In this document: piece after piece, positions 1 through 11,289 of the stretch | Numbering within the stretch: the stretch's first letter is position 1 | How the letters are laid out: every line of letters starts with the position of its first letter | DNA from: Pseudomonas sp. JUb42 | GTDB taxonomy: Bacteria > Pseudomonadota > Gammaproteobacteria > Pseudomonadales > Pseudomonadaceae | Direction of reading: 5' to 3' | Assembly: GCF_024807945.1 (NCBI RefSeq) | Contig: NZ_JANUFD010000003.1 | Location: forward strand, 186,001 to 250,000 | DNA: 64,000 nucleotides | Program-made: the position numbers and the translations under genes | Notes under the pieces: model-generated | Told to the model about the DNA's origin: nothing | Databases searched by the model: none | The model's input: the letters and a program-made list of their open reading frames with translations, nothing else

Positions 1-170
1 ACCTGATCTGCGCCACGGCTCTGGGCCTGCGCTTTCTGTATTGGGCCTGCGTGCTGTACCGTGGCACTCGACCGCACGCGGCGATCAGTACCTTCAAGTA
101 CTCTATTTATTACCTGTTCCTGTTGTTTGCCGCCCTGCTCGCCGACCATTACTTTTCGTTGATGCCATGA
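1..170 (+). CDS. cyoE: Heme O synthase (protoheme IX farnesyltransferase), C-terminal end
   Basis: Partial gene entering from the left edge and read in the frame starting at base 3. The last 55 residues include a hydrophobic helix (YLFLLFAALLADHYF) and a loop with RGTRPHAAISTFKYSI. This tail is typical of UbiA-family heme O synthases of the CyoE/CtaB type, which farnesylate protoheme for terminal oxidases at the inner membrane. The stop overlaps the start of the SCO gene (ATGA), so the two are co-translated. That fits a role in cytochrome oxidase assembly. The active-site half lies outside the window. Confidence 0.85.
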   Translation, partial: LICATALGLRFLYWACVLYRGTRPHAAISTFKYSIYYLFLLFAALLADHYFSLMP

Positions 171-799
171 CCCGAACCCAGAAGACCGTTTTCATTCTTG
201 TCGCCATCGTCACGCTGATCATGGGCCTGACGGTCTATCGGGTGCTGTCCGGCAATAACCAGGGCGCTCAGGTCGGGATGATCGACGCCGGCATCATCCT
301 GCTGCCCCAGAGCCGCCCGTTGCCGGACATGGCGATGACCAACCAGGACGGTCAGGCGGTGTCGCTGAGCGACCTGAAAGGCAAGTGGACGCTGCTGTTC
401 TTCGGCTACACCTTCTGCCCGGATATCTGCCCGACCACTCTCGCACAACTGCGTCAGATCAAGAGCGAGCTGCCCAAAGACGCGGTCAGCAACCTGCGCG
501 TGGTACTGGTCAGCGTCGACCCGAACCGCGACACCCCGCAGCAGCTCAAGCAGTACCTGGGCTACTTCGATAAAGATTTCGTCGGCCTCAGCGCCCCGGT
601 GGCGCAGATCCAGAAACTGGCCAATGCCGTGAGCATCCCGTTTATTCCCGCCGATACCAGCAAGCCGAACTACACCGTTGATCACAGCGGCAACCTGGTG
701 ATCCTCGGCCCGGACGGCACTCAGCGCGGCTTTATCCGTGCGCCCATGAGCAATCCAAAGCTGGTCGCGCAACTGCCCAATCTGCTTGGCCGACAGTAG
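167..799 (+). CDS. SCO1/SenC family copper chaperone for cytochrome oxidase
   Basis: A 210-residue membrane-anchored thioredoxin-fold protein. One N-terminal transmembrane helix (about residues 8-27) is followed by a periplasmic domain. The copper ligands are visible: CPDIC (Cys84, Cys88) and His173 in VDHSGN. SCO proteins deliver copper to the CuA site of cytochrome c oxidase. The start chosen is the ATG that overlaps the heme O synthase stop. An upstream in-frame ATG at 41 would lie inside that gene and precede the natural membrane anchor. Adjacency to heme O synthase supports an oxidase-assembly operon. Confidence 0.93.
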   Translation: MTRTQKTVFILVAIVTLIMGLTVYRVLSGNNQGAQVGMIDAGIILLPQSRPLPDMAMTNQDGQAVSLSDLKGKWTLLFFGYTFCPDICPTTLAQLRQIKSELPKDAVSNLRVVLVSVDPNRDTPQQLKQYLGYFDKDFVGLSAPVAQIQKLANAVSIPFIPADTSKPNYTVDHSGNLVILGPDGTQRGFIRAPMSNPKLVAQLPNLLGRQ

Positions 800-887
800 C
801 CACGCCGCTCGGCAAAATTCCCTTACATGTCCTTGCGCTTAGTGGCAACGTACAACGGTGAACCAAACATTTACGAAGGAGCCGTTC

Positions 888-1913
888 ATGTCACGTCCTG
901 AACACTCGTCCTTCGCCAACCATTTCGTCCCGGCGCCGGGGCTGGGCAATCCGCATCTGCAAACCCTGTGGGGGCCGTTGTGGCGCCGCACCATCCATCT
1001 GGAGCGCCCGCGCGAGCGTATCTGGCTCAAGGACGGCGACTTTCTCGACCTGGACTGGCACGGTCCGCATCAAGCCGATGCGCCACTGGTATTGGTGCTG
1101 CACGGCCTGACCGGCTCGTCCAACTCGCCCTATGTGGTGGGTCTGCAACAGGCCATGGCCGAGCAAGGCTGGGCCTCCGTGGCGCTGAACTGGCGCGGCT
1201 GCTCCGGTGAGCCCAACCTGCTGTCGCGCAGCTATCACTCCGGCGCCAGCGAAGACCTGGTCGAAGTGATCGCCCACTTGCGTGCCCTGCGGCCCATGGC
1301 CCCGCTTTACGCGGTGGGCTATTCATTGGGCGGCAATGTGCTGCTTAAGCACCTGGGAGAATCCGGCGCCAACAGTGAACTGCTCGGCGCCGTGGCGGTG
1401 TCGGTGCCGTTTCGTCTGGACGAGTGCGCTGATCGCATCGGCCAGGGCTTTTCGCGGATCTATCAGCGGCACTTCATGCGCGAGATGGTCAATTACATCC
1501 GCGACAAGCAACGGCGCTTCCAGCATGAAGGGTTGAGCGAGGGCCTGGCCGAGTTGTCCGCCCTTGGCTCCCTGGAAAACATGCGCACCTTCTGGGATTT
1601 CGATGGTCGGGTCACTGCGCCCCTGCATGGCTTTGCCGACGCCAAGGACTACTATCGCCGCGCCTCCAGTCGTTATTTTCTTGGGCAGATTCGTACGCCG
1701 ACCCTGATCATTCAGTCCACCGATGACCCCTTTGTGTTTATCCACAGCCTGCCCGAAGCCCATGAATTGTCGTCCTGCACCGAGCTGGAATTGCAGGCCC
1801 GGGGCGGTCATGTCGGATTTGTCGACGGCACGCTGAAAAAACCGGGGTATTACCTGGAACGGCGTATCCCCTTGTGGCTGACCAGTGCCCACAGCGGCGA
1901 GTTGCACAGCTGA
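888..1913 (+). CDS. YheT-type alpha/beta-fold hydrolase
   Basis: A 341-residue cytosolic alpha/beta hydrolase. The oxyanion segment LVLHGLTGSSNSPY is followed by the nucleophile elbow GYSLGGN (Ser146), an acid near residue 279 (STDDPF) and the catalytic His308 (GGHVGF). N-terminal NPHLQTLWG is characteristic of the YheT/ABHD1-3 branch, whose natural substrates are mostly unknown (esters or lipids). The ATG at 888 is preferred over a GTG at 858 because GAAGGA sits seven bases upstream of it. It stands alone between the SCO gene and azlC. Confidence 0.85.
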   Translation: MSRPEHSSFANHFVPAPGLGNPHLQTLWGPLWRRTIHLERPRERIWLKDGDFLDLDWHGPHQADAPLVLVLHGLTGSSNSPYVVGLQQAMAEQGWASVALNWRGCSGEPNLLSRSYHSGASEDLVEVIAHLRALRPMAPLYAVGYSLGGNVLLKHLGESGANSELLGAVAVSVPFRLDECADRIGQGFSRIYQRHFMREMVNYIRDKQRRFQHEGLSEGLAELSALGSLENMRTFWDFDGRVTAPLHGFADAKDYYRRASSRYFLGQIRTPTLIIQSTDDPFVFIHSLPEAHELSSCTELELQARGGHVGFVDGTLKKPGYYLERRIPLWLTSAHSGELHS

Positions 1914-1979
1914 GCTGCACAAATCTTCGAGACGATGCCTTTGTGAGTCTTTAAGCTGCCGGGACAAGGAGAACTATCT

Positions 1980-2699
1980 ATGTCTCGCAGTCAGTTTTTT
2001 TCTCGCGGTCTTCGCGACAGCGTACCGATGCTGGTCGGTATAGCGCCATTCGGTATCATTTTTGGCACGTTGGCCGGTGTTTCCGGCCTGTCTCTGTGGC
2101 AGTCGGTTGGCATGTCGCTGTTCGTCTACGCCGGTTCGGCGCAATTTATCGTGATCAGCCTGATGGGCGCCGGGGCCAGTGCCGTGGTGATCCTGCTGAC
2201 TACCTTTATCGTCAATCTGCGCCATGTGCTGTACAGCGCGACCCTGCAACCTCAGGTCAGCGAGCTGCCGCAGAGCTGGCGTCTGCTGTTGGCGTTCTGG
2301 CTGACTGACGAGACCTTTGCCGTGGTCCAGCGCTTCTACCTGGTCCATGGCCGCACGCCTCTGGCGCACTGGTATTGGCTGGGCGTGGCGAGTTCGCTGT
2401 ACGCCTGTTGGGTGCTTAGCTCGCTGGTTGGCGTGTTGTTCGGCCAGGCCGTGCCGGATATGGCCGGTTGGGGCCTGGAGTTCGCCATGTTGGCGACATT
2501 TATCGGCATCGTCGTGCCGCTGTTGCGCAATAAGCCGCAGATCGCCGCCGCCCTGGCTGCCGCCGCAGTCGCCCTGCTGACCTATAGCTGGCCGTACAAA
2601 CTCGGGCTGATGGCCGCCGCCTTCAGCGGGATTGCCGTAGGCGTGCTGCTTGAGCGGCGCAAAGCCGACGTGGCCCAGGGCGATGAGGTGCACTCATGA
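1980..2699 (+). CDS. azlC: AzlC family branched-chain amino acid exporter, large subunit
   Basis: A 239-residue integral membrane protein with the AzlC signature near the N-terminus (MLVGIAPFGIIFGTLAGVSG) and about six to seven hydrophobic helices. AzlC/YgaZ proteins pair with a small AzlD/YgaH subunit to export branched-chain or other amino acids. An AAGGAGA Shine-Dalgarno sequence at 1966-1972 fixes the start. The stop overlaps the azlD start, so the two subunits are translationally coupled. Substrate is not deducible from sequence. Confidence 0.9.
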   Translation: MSRSQFFSRGLRDSVPMLVGIAPFGIIFGTLAGVSGLSLWQSVGMSLFVYAGSAQFIVISLMGAGASAVVILLTTFIVNLRHVLYSATLQPQVSELPQSWRLLLAFWLTDETFAVVQRFYLVHGRTPLAHWYWLGVASSLYACWVLSSLVGVLFGQAVPDMAGWGLEFAMLATFIGIVVPLLRNKPQIAAALAAAAVALLTYSWPYKLGLMAAAFSGIAVGVLLERRKADVAQGDEVHS

Positions 2700-3016
2700 G
2701 TTACTGGTGGCTGATCCTCGGCATGACTGCCATTACCTTTCTCATGCGCTATAGCTTGTTTGCCTGGCCCAACATCAGCTTCCCGCCGGTGGTTCGTCAG
2801 GGGCTGCACTATGTGCCCACCGCCGTGCTGACTGCCATCGTCGCCCCCGGCATGCTGTTGCCCGATGGCGAACACTGGCAGGTGAGTTTCGATAACGCTT
2901 ATTTGCTGGCGGGGATCGTGGCGATTGCCATTGCCGCGTTCAGCCGCAATTTGCTGGCGACCATTGGCGGTGGGTTGCTGGTGTTCTTTGCGTTGCGTTG
3001 GGTGTTGGGGCAGTAA
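2696..3016 (+). CDS. azlD: AzlD family amino acid exporter, small subunit
   Basis: A 106-residue hydrophobic protein with about four transmembrane segments. It carries the AzlD pattern of a helix ending in TFLMRYSLF and a conserved PTAVLTAIVAPG loop. It forms the partner subunit of AzlC. It starts within the azlC stop (ATGA overlap). A family A inverted repeat follows the stop. Confidence 0.9.
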   Translation: MSYWWLILGMTAITFLMRYSLFAWPNISFPPVVRQGLHYVPTAVLTAIVAPGMLLPDGEHWQVSFDNAYLLAGIVAIAIAAFSRNLLATIGGGLLVFFALRWVLGQ

Positions 3017-3034
3017 CCCTCAGGTGAATGTCGT

Positions 3035-3105
3035 TTTGTAGGAGCTGCCGGAGGCTGCGAATGCGGTGTTTCGACCTTTTCGCAGCCTTCGGCAGCTCCT
3101 ACAAA
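3035..3105. repeat. Intergenic inverted repeat, family A copy 1
   Basis: Long near-perfect inverted repeat with outer arms TTTGTAGGAGCTGCC and GGCAGCTCCTACAAA and inner arms GGCTGCGA/TCGCAGCC. The same sequence recurs at 36569, 42635 and 43981. It sits between azlD and the sulfurtransferase stop and may end transcription from both sides. A half-element of family E (GCAAGCCGGCTCCCAC) follows at 3153-3178. Confidence 0.85.
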
Positions 3106-3202
3106 CTCGATTGGGGGCGGGTCAGGCAAAAATGTGTCGCCTGTAATACCGCCATCGCCAGCAAGCCGGCTCCCACACATTCATTCCAAATCAGGTCCGG
3201 GT

Positions 3203-4057
3203 TTACTCCCCCGTCGCAACCTCGCGGGATGGATCGGTAATCCACTCGCTCCACGACCCCGCATACAGCTTGCCTAACGGATAACCGGCCAGGCACATGG
3301 CGAACAGGTTATGGCAGGCGGTCACGCCGGAGCCGCAATAAGACACCAGCTTGTCCGGTGAGCGTCCCTTCAGCTGTTCTTCGAAGCGCTGCTTGAGCTG
3401 TTCTGCGGGCAGGAAGCGTCCGTCCGGGCCAAGGTTGTCGGTGAAGGCGACACATTGCGCCCCCGGGATATGCCCGGCCACCGGGTCGATGGGCTCGACT
3501 TCGCCACGGAAGCGCGCACCGGCACGGGCGTCGATCAGGGTCATCTCTGGATTGCCGAGTTTTTTCTGCAGTTTTTCGGCTGTCAGTAGCAGGTCCATGT
3601 CCGGCTTGCCGGTAAAGCGGCCCTGATAGTTGCTCGGTGGATCGAGGCTCAGAGGCAGACCCGCCGCATGCCAGGCCTTGAGGCCGCCATCGAGCAGGTA
3701 CACGCCGCTGCGCTTGCCCAGCCAGGCCAGGCTCCACCAGGCGCGGGCCGCGTACATGCCAGGGCCGTCGTCATAGAGCACGACTTCGCTGTCCGGGTCG
3801 ATGCCCCAGTTCTGCAGGCGTTGCACCAGTGCCTGGGGGTCAGGCAGTGGATGACGGCCGGTCTTGCCCTTGCTGATCGGACCGCTGAGGTCGCGCTCCA
3901 GGTCGGCAAAATGAGCCCCGGCAATGTGCCCTCCGGCATAGCTGCGCTGGCCGTAATCCAGGTCTTCCAGGGCAAAGCGGCAATCGAGAATGACCAACCC
4001 CGGTTGCTCCAGACGGTCGGCCAGTTGTTGCGGGCTGATCAGTTGCGCAAGTGACAT
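3203..4057 (-). CDS. sseA: Thiosulfate/3-mercaptopyruvate sulfurtransferase (double rhodanese)
   Basis: A 284-residue protein with two rhodanese domains. The N-terminal domain is non-catalytic. The C-terminal one carries the loop CGSGVTAC with the persulfide cysteine at about residue 241. A CGSGVT loop is typical of 3-mercaptopyruvate sulfurtransferases of the SseA type rather than thiosulfate-specific rhodaneses. The start at 4057 has AGGAG six bases upstream; an in-frame ATG at 4081 lacks one. It lies 30 bp downstream of the TetR gene on the same strand, suggesting co-transcription. Confidence 0.88.
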   Translation of the reverse strand: MSLAQLISPQQLADRLEQPGLVILDCRFALEDLDYGQRSYAGGHIAGAHFADLERDLSGPISKGKTGRHPLPDPQALVQRLQNWGIDPDSEVVLYDDGPGMYAARAWWSLAWLGKRSGVYLLDGGLKAWHAAGLPLSLDPPSNYQGRFTGKPDMDLLLTAEKLQKKLGNPEMTLIDARAGARFRGEVEPIDPVAGHIPGAQCVAFTDNLGPDGRFLPAEQLKQRFEEQLKGRSPDKLVSYCGSGVTACHNLFAMCLAGYPLGKLYAGSWSEWITDPSREVATGE

Positions 4058-4087
4058 CTCGGACTCCTGTGGATAAGTCATGGACGG

Positions 4088-4750
4088 TTACTCCAGCGCC
4101 TGTAGCAAGGGCACGTAGAACGCCTCGCACAGCGCATTCACCTCGTCCCGCGCCAGGGCGGTAACGTAGGCGGATTCAAGCATCAATACCTGATAGACAC
4201 CGCGACGGATGGCATCTTCGTTCAGGTATGCAGGATTTTCCCGAGTGGTGCACAGAAAGCGCACCCACGAGGTGAGGATAATCCAGGTATTGAGGGTCAG
4301 GGATTCAATCTGCACCTTGTCCATGGCCAAGATGTCAGCCTCGACGAAGCTGGCGTAGATCGCAGTGGCCTGGATCAGGCAATGCTGGGAAAAACGCCGG
4401 TAGCGTGCTGCCAGCTCCGGATCGGCGTCCAGCAGGTGTTCGAGATCGCGGTGCAGAAAGCGGTAGCGCCACATGCCGTCGAGAATTTCCAGCAGGTACT
4501 GGCGCATGTCTTCGACCTTGGGCAGGCGGCCCTTGGGCGGGTGCAGAAAGCTCTGGACCAGGGTTTCGTACTCGCCGAACAGCTCGGCGATGATCGCCTG
4601 CTTGTTGGGGAAGTGGTAGTACAGATTGCCCGGCGAAATCTCCATGTGCGCGGCGATGTGGTTGGTGCTCACACTGCGCTCACCGTGCTGGTTGAACAGC
4701 GCAAGGCTGCTCTGCACGATGCGTTCACGGGTTTTCAGACGTGGGGCCAT
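4088..4750 (-). CDS. TetR/AcrR family transcriptional regulator
   Basis: A 220-residue one-component regulator. Residues 1-55 form the TetR helix-turn-helix (TRERIVQSSLALFNQHG, then VSTNHIAAHMEISPGNLYYH), ending in the typical YYHFPNKQAI. The remaining helical part would bind ligand and dimerise; its ligand is unknown. ATG at 4750 is chosen because the upstream extension lacks family character. Immediately downstream and co-oriented is the sulfurtransferase. The divergent gene is the response regulator at 4923, so the 170-bp gap between them holds both promoters. Confidence 0.88.
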   Translation of the reverse strand: MAPRLKTRERIVQSSLALFNQHGERSVSTNHIAAHMEISPGNLYYHFPNKQAIIAELFGEYETLVQSFLHPPKGRLPKVEDMRQYLLEILDGMWRYRFLHRDLEHLLDADPELAARYRRFSQHCLIQATAIYASFVEADILAMDKVQIESLTLNTWIILTSWVRFLCTTRENPAYLNEDAIRRGVYQVLMLESAYVTALARDEVNALCEAFYVPLLQALE

Positions 4751-4922
4751 GCTTGATCGACATGTTATTGGAGTGTTGCCGATCTTAACGCAGCTGTGGC
4801 TAAACTTTCTTTCATCTTGCGCGAGCTTTGTCTTCTCTGCGCGTTGCCACACTATGCCACTGTCACAGGGGCGCCCATCGGCTGCCCGGTCTAATAAAAA
4901 TTTCAGGGAGCGCATTGCGCCC

Positions 4923-5615
4923 ATGACTCATGTACTCGTCATCGAGGACGATTGCGCGACTGCCAATGAAATCGAAGCCGCTCTGCAGGACCACGGTTTT
5001 ACCGTGATCTGCGTGGATAACGGCCGTGAAGGCCTGTCACAGGCCTTTACCGACAGGTTCGACCTGATTGTGCTGGACCGCATGTTGCCCGGCACCATTG
5101 ATGGCCTGGGCGTGCTCACTGCTCTGCGTGCGGCCAGTATTGCCACACCGGTGCTGATCCTCAGCGCCTTGAGTGCCTTGGACGAGCGAGTCCGTGGGCT
5201 GCGCGCCGGGGGTGACGATTACCTGACCAAGCCTTTCGAGTTCATTGAGCTGACCGCCCGCCTGGATGCCCTCATGCGGCGCCGCAGCGTGACCTCCAAT
5301 CCGGAGCGCGAAAGCCGCCTGAAAGTCGGCAAGCTGGAAATCGACCTGCTGAATCGCAGCGTGCGGCGTGGCGATCGTGTAATCGAATTGCTACCTCGTG
5401 AATACGCGCTGCTCGAACACTTGATGCGCCATGCCGATCAGGTGATGACCCGCACCATGTTGTTCGAGACCGTGTGGAATTACAGCTACGACGAGCACAC
5501 CAATGTCATCGAAGTGCATATCGGCCGTCTGCGCCGCAAGATCGATGGCGAAGGTGAAGCGCAAATGATCCATACCGTCCGGGGGGCCGGCTATGTTCTT
5601 CGTTCATTTGAATGA
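4923..5615 (+). CDS. OmpR-family response regulator
   Basis: A 230-residue regulator with an N-terminal receiver domain (acidic pair in VIEDD, phospho-acceptor Asp52 in LIVLDRMLPG, signalling Lys in LTKPFE) and a C-terminal winged helix ending in VEVHIGRLRRKI-type sequence and GAGYVLRSFE. It pairs with the kinase at 5593, whose start lies inside its 3' end. The ATG at 4923 follows a GGAG at 4907-4910, slightly distant. The signal is unknown; no obvious target gene adjoins. Confidence 0.92.
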   Translation: MTHVLVIEDDCATANEIEAALQDHGFTVICVDNGREGLSQAFTDRFDLIVLDRMLPGTIDGLGVLTALRAASIATPVLILSALSALDERVRGLRAGGDDYLTKPFEFIELTARLDALMRRRSVTSNPERESRLKVGKLEIDLLNRSVRRGDRVIELLPREYALLEHLMRHADQVMTRTMLFETVWNYSYDEHTNVIEVHIGRLRRKIDGEGEAQMIHTVRGAGYVLRSFE

Positions 5616-6957
5616 CATTCCGCGCACCATCAGTTTCCGCACCGGGCTTATGTTTCTGGGGTTGTTCGGCTTCTCGTTCCTGGCACTGTTCGGTTATATC
5701 TACTGGCAGACAGCGTTTTATCTCACCACTGAAACCGACGCCACACTGCATCGCCAAGTAGAAAATCGCAGCCGGCAACCGCCTGTACTGATGGAGCGGG
5801 AGATTCGCAAGCATGAGGCGCAGGATGCCGAAGGCCGCTTGCCCCATACCCTTTATGACGAGCAAGGCAACTACGTCGCAGGTGCCATGCGCACGCTGCC
5901 ATCGTTCAAGGCTTTTGATGAGCCCGTCGAGTTTCTATGGTTGAACCCCAATGGCCTTCAGCGGATGGTGCGCTTCATGGTTCACCGGCTGGACGACAAC
6001 AGGATTCTGTTGGTCGCCCAGGATATGCAGGACATTCGCGAGTTCGACGAACTGCTGGTCAACGCCCTGATCTCAGGCGGCTGCCTGCTATTGCTGGTCG
6101 GGCTGTTGGGGGCGATCTGGCTGGGTCACTCCGCACGACGGCGGCTGGACACCCTCACGGATGCGATCAAGGGCATTTTCGAGGGTGACCTCAGCGGGCG
6201 CTTGCCTACCCGTGGTAATCACGATGACATCGACCGTATCGCTCATGTGGTCAATGGCATGCTCGATGAACTTGAACGGCTGATGAGCGAAGTCAAAGGC
6301 GTCTGCGACGACATCGCCCACGACCTGCGCACACCACTGACACGCCTGATTGCCGGGCTCGAACGCGCCCAGCGTCGGGGTCTGCGCGATGATGAATATG
6401 CCGACGCCATCGATGCGGCAATTACCGAGGCCCGCGGGCTGATGCTGACGTTCCGGGCGTTGCTGCGTATTTCCGAAATTGAAGGCAGCGCCCGGCGCAG
6501 TAATTTCACTGAAGTCGACCTGAATCAGATTGGTGCCGATGTCGCCGAGTTTTTTACGCCATTGGCTGAGGACAGAGGCATTACCCTCAGTTTTACCCCA
6601 GCCGATACTCCTGCCGTGCGCTTGGGTGATGCGCAGTTGCTGTTCGACGCGGCCTGCAATCTGCTGGACAACGCGGTCAAGTTTTCCCCGGATAACGGGC
6701 GGGTTCAGGTAGACATCATCGTCACCGCTCAAGGCCCAGGCCTGCGAGTCAGCGATAACGGCCCCGGCATTGCGCCAGAGGAACGTGAGGCAGTGTTCCG
6801 CCGTTTGTACCGCTCGGAGTCGAGTCGGCAAACGCCAGGCAACGGTTTGGGGCTGAGCATGGCAGCGGCGGTGGCCCGGCTGCATGAGATGAGCCTGACC
6901 GTACATGACGCTGAACCGGGTTGCCGCATGGAATTGCTTAGTGTGCGTGGGCTTTGA
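5593..6957 (+). CDS. Two-component sensor histidine kinase
   Basis: A 454-residue membrane kinase. Helices at about residues 16-38 and 156-178 flank a periplasmic sensor region of about 115 residues. HAMP, then HisKA follow (phospho-acceptor His243 in IAHDLRTPLTRL). The ATPase domain has N-box LLDNAVKFSP, G1 VSDNGPGI and G2 GNGLGLSMA. The start overlaps the end of the response regulator by 23 bp, so the pair is co-expressed. The sensor domain matches nothing I recognise. Confidence 0.92.
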   Translation: MFFVHLNDIPRTISFRTGLMFLGLFGFSFLALFGYIYWQTAFYLTTETDATLHRQVENRSRQPPVLMEREIRKHEAQDAEGRLPHTLYDEQGNYVAGAMRTLPSFKAFDEPVEFLWLNPNGLQRMVRFMVHRLDDNRILLVAQDMQDIREFDELLVNALISGGCLLLLVGLLGAIWLGHSARRRLDTLTDAIKGIFEGDLSGRLPTRGNHDDIDRIAHVVNGMLDELERLMSEVKGVCDDIAHDLRTPLTRLIAGLERAQRRGLRDDEYADAIDAAITEARGLMLTFRALLRISEIEGSARRSNFTEVDLNQIGADVAEFFTPLAEDRGITLSFTPADTPAVRLGDAQLLFDAACNLLDNAVKFSPDNGRVQVDIIVTAQGPGLRVSDNGPGIAPEEREAVFRRLYRSESSRQTPGNGLGLSMAAAVARLHEMSLTVHDAEPGCRMELLSVRGL

Positions 6958-6984
6958 TCGCAGGAGCAAACCCGTTCGCGAACC

Positions 6985-7011
6985 GCAGGAGCCGGCTTGC
7001 CGACTCCCACA
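6985..7011. repeat. Half-element of intergenic repeat family E
   Basis: Contains GCAGGAGCCGGCTTGCCGAC followed by TCCCACAG, matching one arm of the family E repeat at 9326-9431. It lies between the convergent sensor kinase and katG genes. No second arm is present, so it looks like a truncated copy. Confidence 0.5.
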
Positions 7012-7043
7012 GCACTCTACTTCAACCCATGATCAGGTTGTTG

Positions 7044-9302
<2,259 letters not shown>

Positions 9303-9325
9303 CTAGGTCGTTTTTTCGCAAAACC

Positions 9326-9431
9326 TGTGGGAGCCGCCTTGGTGGCGATGACGCCGGAACTGGCGACAGCGTGAGCCATGTCGATCTGCGTCGCTCATGA
9401 CAGCGCTATCGCCAGCAAGCCGGCTCCCACA
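9326..9431. repeat. Intergenic inverted repeat, family E
   Basis: Imperfect inverted repeat beginning TGTGGGAGCCGCCTTGG and ending AAGCCGGCTCCCACA, with GGCGATGACG and CGCTATCGCC internally. It fills most of the gap between katG and cytochrome b561. Only about 35 bases remain between it and the katG start. Confidence 0.7.
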
Positions 9432-9441
9432 AAAGCTGTGT

Positions 9442-9987
9442 TTATCCCCTCGGCTTGCCGCGCAACATGCTGCCCAGCACCTCGTCCCTTCTGATCCAGC
9501 CATGAAAAAGCGCCGCCGCGAGATGGGCGAGGATGGTCAGGAAAAATAGGTAGGCCAGGTAGCGATGAGCTTTGCGCAGGAATGCAAAGGTCTCGGCATT
9601 GGCGGCCAGAATCGATGGCAGGCGGATCGAGCTGCTGAGCATCACCGGGTCTCCGGCGGCCGAAATCATTGCCCAGCCAATCAGCGGCATCGCCAGCATC
9701 ATTGCGTACAGCAGGTAGTGGGAAAGCTTGGCGGCCAGGGCTTGCCATGCAGGCAGGTCGGCTGGCAGCGGCGGCTGAGTGGTCGACAGGCGTACGGCAA
9801 TGCGCACGATCACCAGCAGCAGAATGGCGATGCCCAGCGGCTTGTGCAGATGCAACAGCCATTCATGCCGCTCGGAGACCGAAGCGACCATGCCCGCGCC
9901 GATAAACAGCATGGCGATCACCATCACGGCCATCAGCCAGTGCAGCAGGCGCGCCAGTGGCGCGAAATGTGAAGTTGGCTGGTTCAT
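9442..9987 (-). CDS. Cytochrome b561 family protein
   Basis: A 181-residue membrane protein with four predicted helices and several histidines inside or near them (LARLLHWLMA, HEWLLHLHKPLG, KAHRYLAYLF). This is the pattern of two-heme b561/CybB proteins that pass electrons from quinol. Its start overlaps the stop of the catalase-like gene (ATGA). Coupling to a periplasm-facing peroxidase suggests it supplies that enzyme with electrons; this is inference. Confidence 0.9.
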   Translation of the reverse strand: MNQPTSHFAPLARLLHWLMAVMVIAMLFIGAGMVASVSERHEWLLHLHKPLGIAILLLVIVRIAVRLSTTQPPLPADLPAWQALAAKLSHYLLYAMMLAMPLIGWAMISAAGDPVMLSSSIRLPSILAANAETFAFLRKAHRYLAYLFFLTILAHLAAALFHGWIRRDEVLGSMLRGKPRG

Positions 9988-11069
9988 GGCTGTTGCCCCT
10001 TGGCGGGTGCCGCCTGCAATTGATCGACTTCTGCGGTGCGGCGCATGTAGGACGTCGCGTAGGCGGCCGAGCGGGCGGCGAGCAATGGATCGTCTGAGCC
10101 CTCGATGCCACTTGGCAGCACCAGCGGGTCGAAGTTGATATCGCGGCAGTCACCGCTGAGCTGCGGTGTGGTGCTGTCCACCACCAGGGTGCCGGCGTTC
10201 ACTGTCTTGCGCTCGGCAGGCCATTGTTTGGTGGCATCGCCGGTAGGATCGCCGGGGTTGGCCAGGGTCAGCACCAAGTCCCAACGTTGCGGGCCGCTGG
10301 CTACTTTTTGAGTCAGGTCACTTTCAAGATAGTCCTTGGCGTCCGGGGTCGGTGCCGGGTCTTTCGCTTGAGCCACCAGGCTCCAGCGCACGGCCTGACG
10401 CTGGCCGCTGTCGTTGACCAGGACGAACGCGTTGACGCTGTTGTAGGTCTCGGTGACGAAGCTGGCGGACGGCTTGGCGGTTTTCACCCAGGCCAGGAAC
10501 GGTTGGGCTTCCGGGTGCGCGGCGAAGAATGCCGGGGGCTTGGCCGGGTCGGGCTTGCCGGTGCTCGGGTCTGGCGCGGTGGCCTTGAGCAGGTCGGTAA
10601 ACGCCTGGGGCGTGGCCACCGGAAACACCGGCATGCTGTTCATGCCGCTGCGCCATTGTTCACCGTTGGCCTGCCGATACTCCACGGCAAAGCTGCGGAT
10701 CGGCGCAGCGCTGTCCGGCGAGTACGGATTGCCGGTGGGCAGGGCGAAGCGACCGATGATGGGCGTACGGCCGCTGGCGAAAACCTGGGCTTTGGACAGG
10801 GACGCGGCAGCGCCATTGCTTTCGAAGTAGCCCGCTACGCATTGGCCTTTGGGGTGATTGCGGCGGTAGCCGGGGAATACGCCGTTGTTGTGTTCGAAGG
10901 TGTCGACGATTCGTGCGGGCGTCAGGCGTTGTGGGTCAAGGGCGCCACTGACGTAGGCAAAGGTGGCGGCAGCAATGCCGACGACGATGCCAATGCCTGC
11001 CAGGCGCAGAATGATGGCGCATTTGCTTAGCGGCGGTTTGCGATGCATGGGCGGTTCACGGTCGCTCAT
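9984..11069 (-). CDS. Membrane-anchored catalase-family peroxidase (SrpA-like)
   Basis: A 361-residue protein with one N-terminal transmembrane segment (about residues 18-40) and then a compact catalase fold without the usual large extensions. The distal region reads GYRRNHPKGQCVAGYFE, where the His matches the catalase distal histidine. The C-terminal RSAAYATSYMRR probably contains the proximal Tyr. Short catalase-like proteins of this kind are usually peroxidases rather than true catalases. It is translationally coupled to the cytochrome b561 gene. Confidence 0.87.
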   Translation of the reverse strand: MSDREPPMHRKPPLSKCAIILRLAGIGIVVGIAAATFAYVSGALDPQRLTPARIVDTFEHNNGVFPGYRRNHPKGQCVAGYFESNGAAASLSKAQVFASGRTPIIGRFALPTGNPYSPDSAAPIRSFAVEYRQANGEQWRSGMNSMPVFPVATPQAFTDLLKATAPDPSTGKPDPAKPPAFFAAHPEAQPFLAWVKTAKPSASFVTETYNSVNAFVLVNDSGQRQAVRWSLVAQAKDPAPTPDAKDYLESDLTQKVASGPQRWDLVLTLANPGDPTGDATKQWPAERKTVNAGTLVVDSTTPQLSGDCRDINFDPLVLPSGIEGSDDPLLAARSAAYATSYMRRTAEVDQLQAAPAKGQQP

Positions 11070-11289
11070 CAGGAAACTCCGGGCCTTCGGCCTCTATAAA
11101 AAGTAGGAATAGCATGACGCCGCTCAGGGCGGCTTATTCCGGTATAGAAATATAGTGGCTGACGGCCGGAGTAGCGCTGGTCAGGCGCCGCTCGGCTCAA
11201 CGGTGCCTGAGCGGCAGTTACTGTGGGGGCGAGGAAGGGAGACGGGCTATAACGAATGCGCGCAAATGTCGGGTCTGGCGAATCGCAGC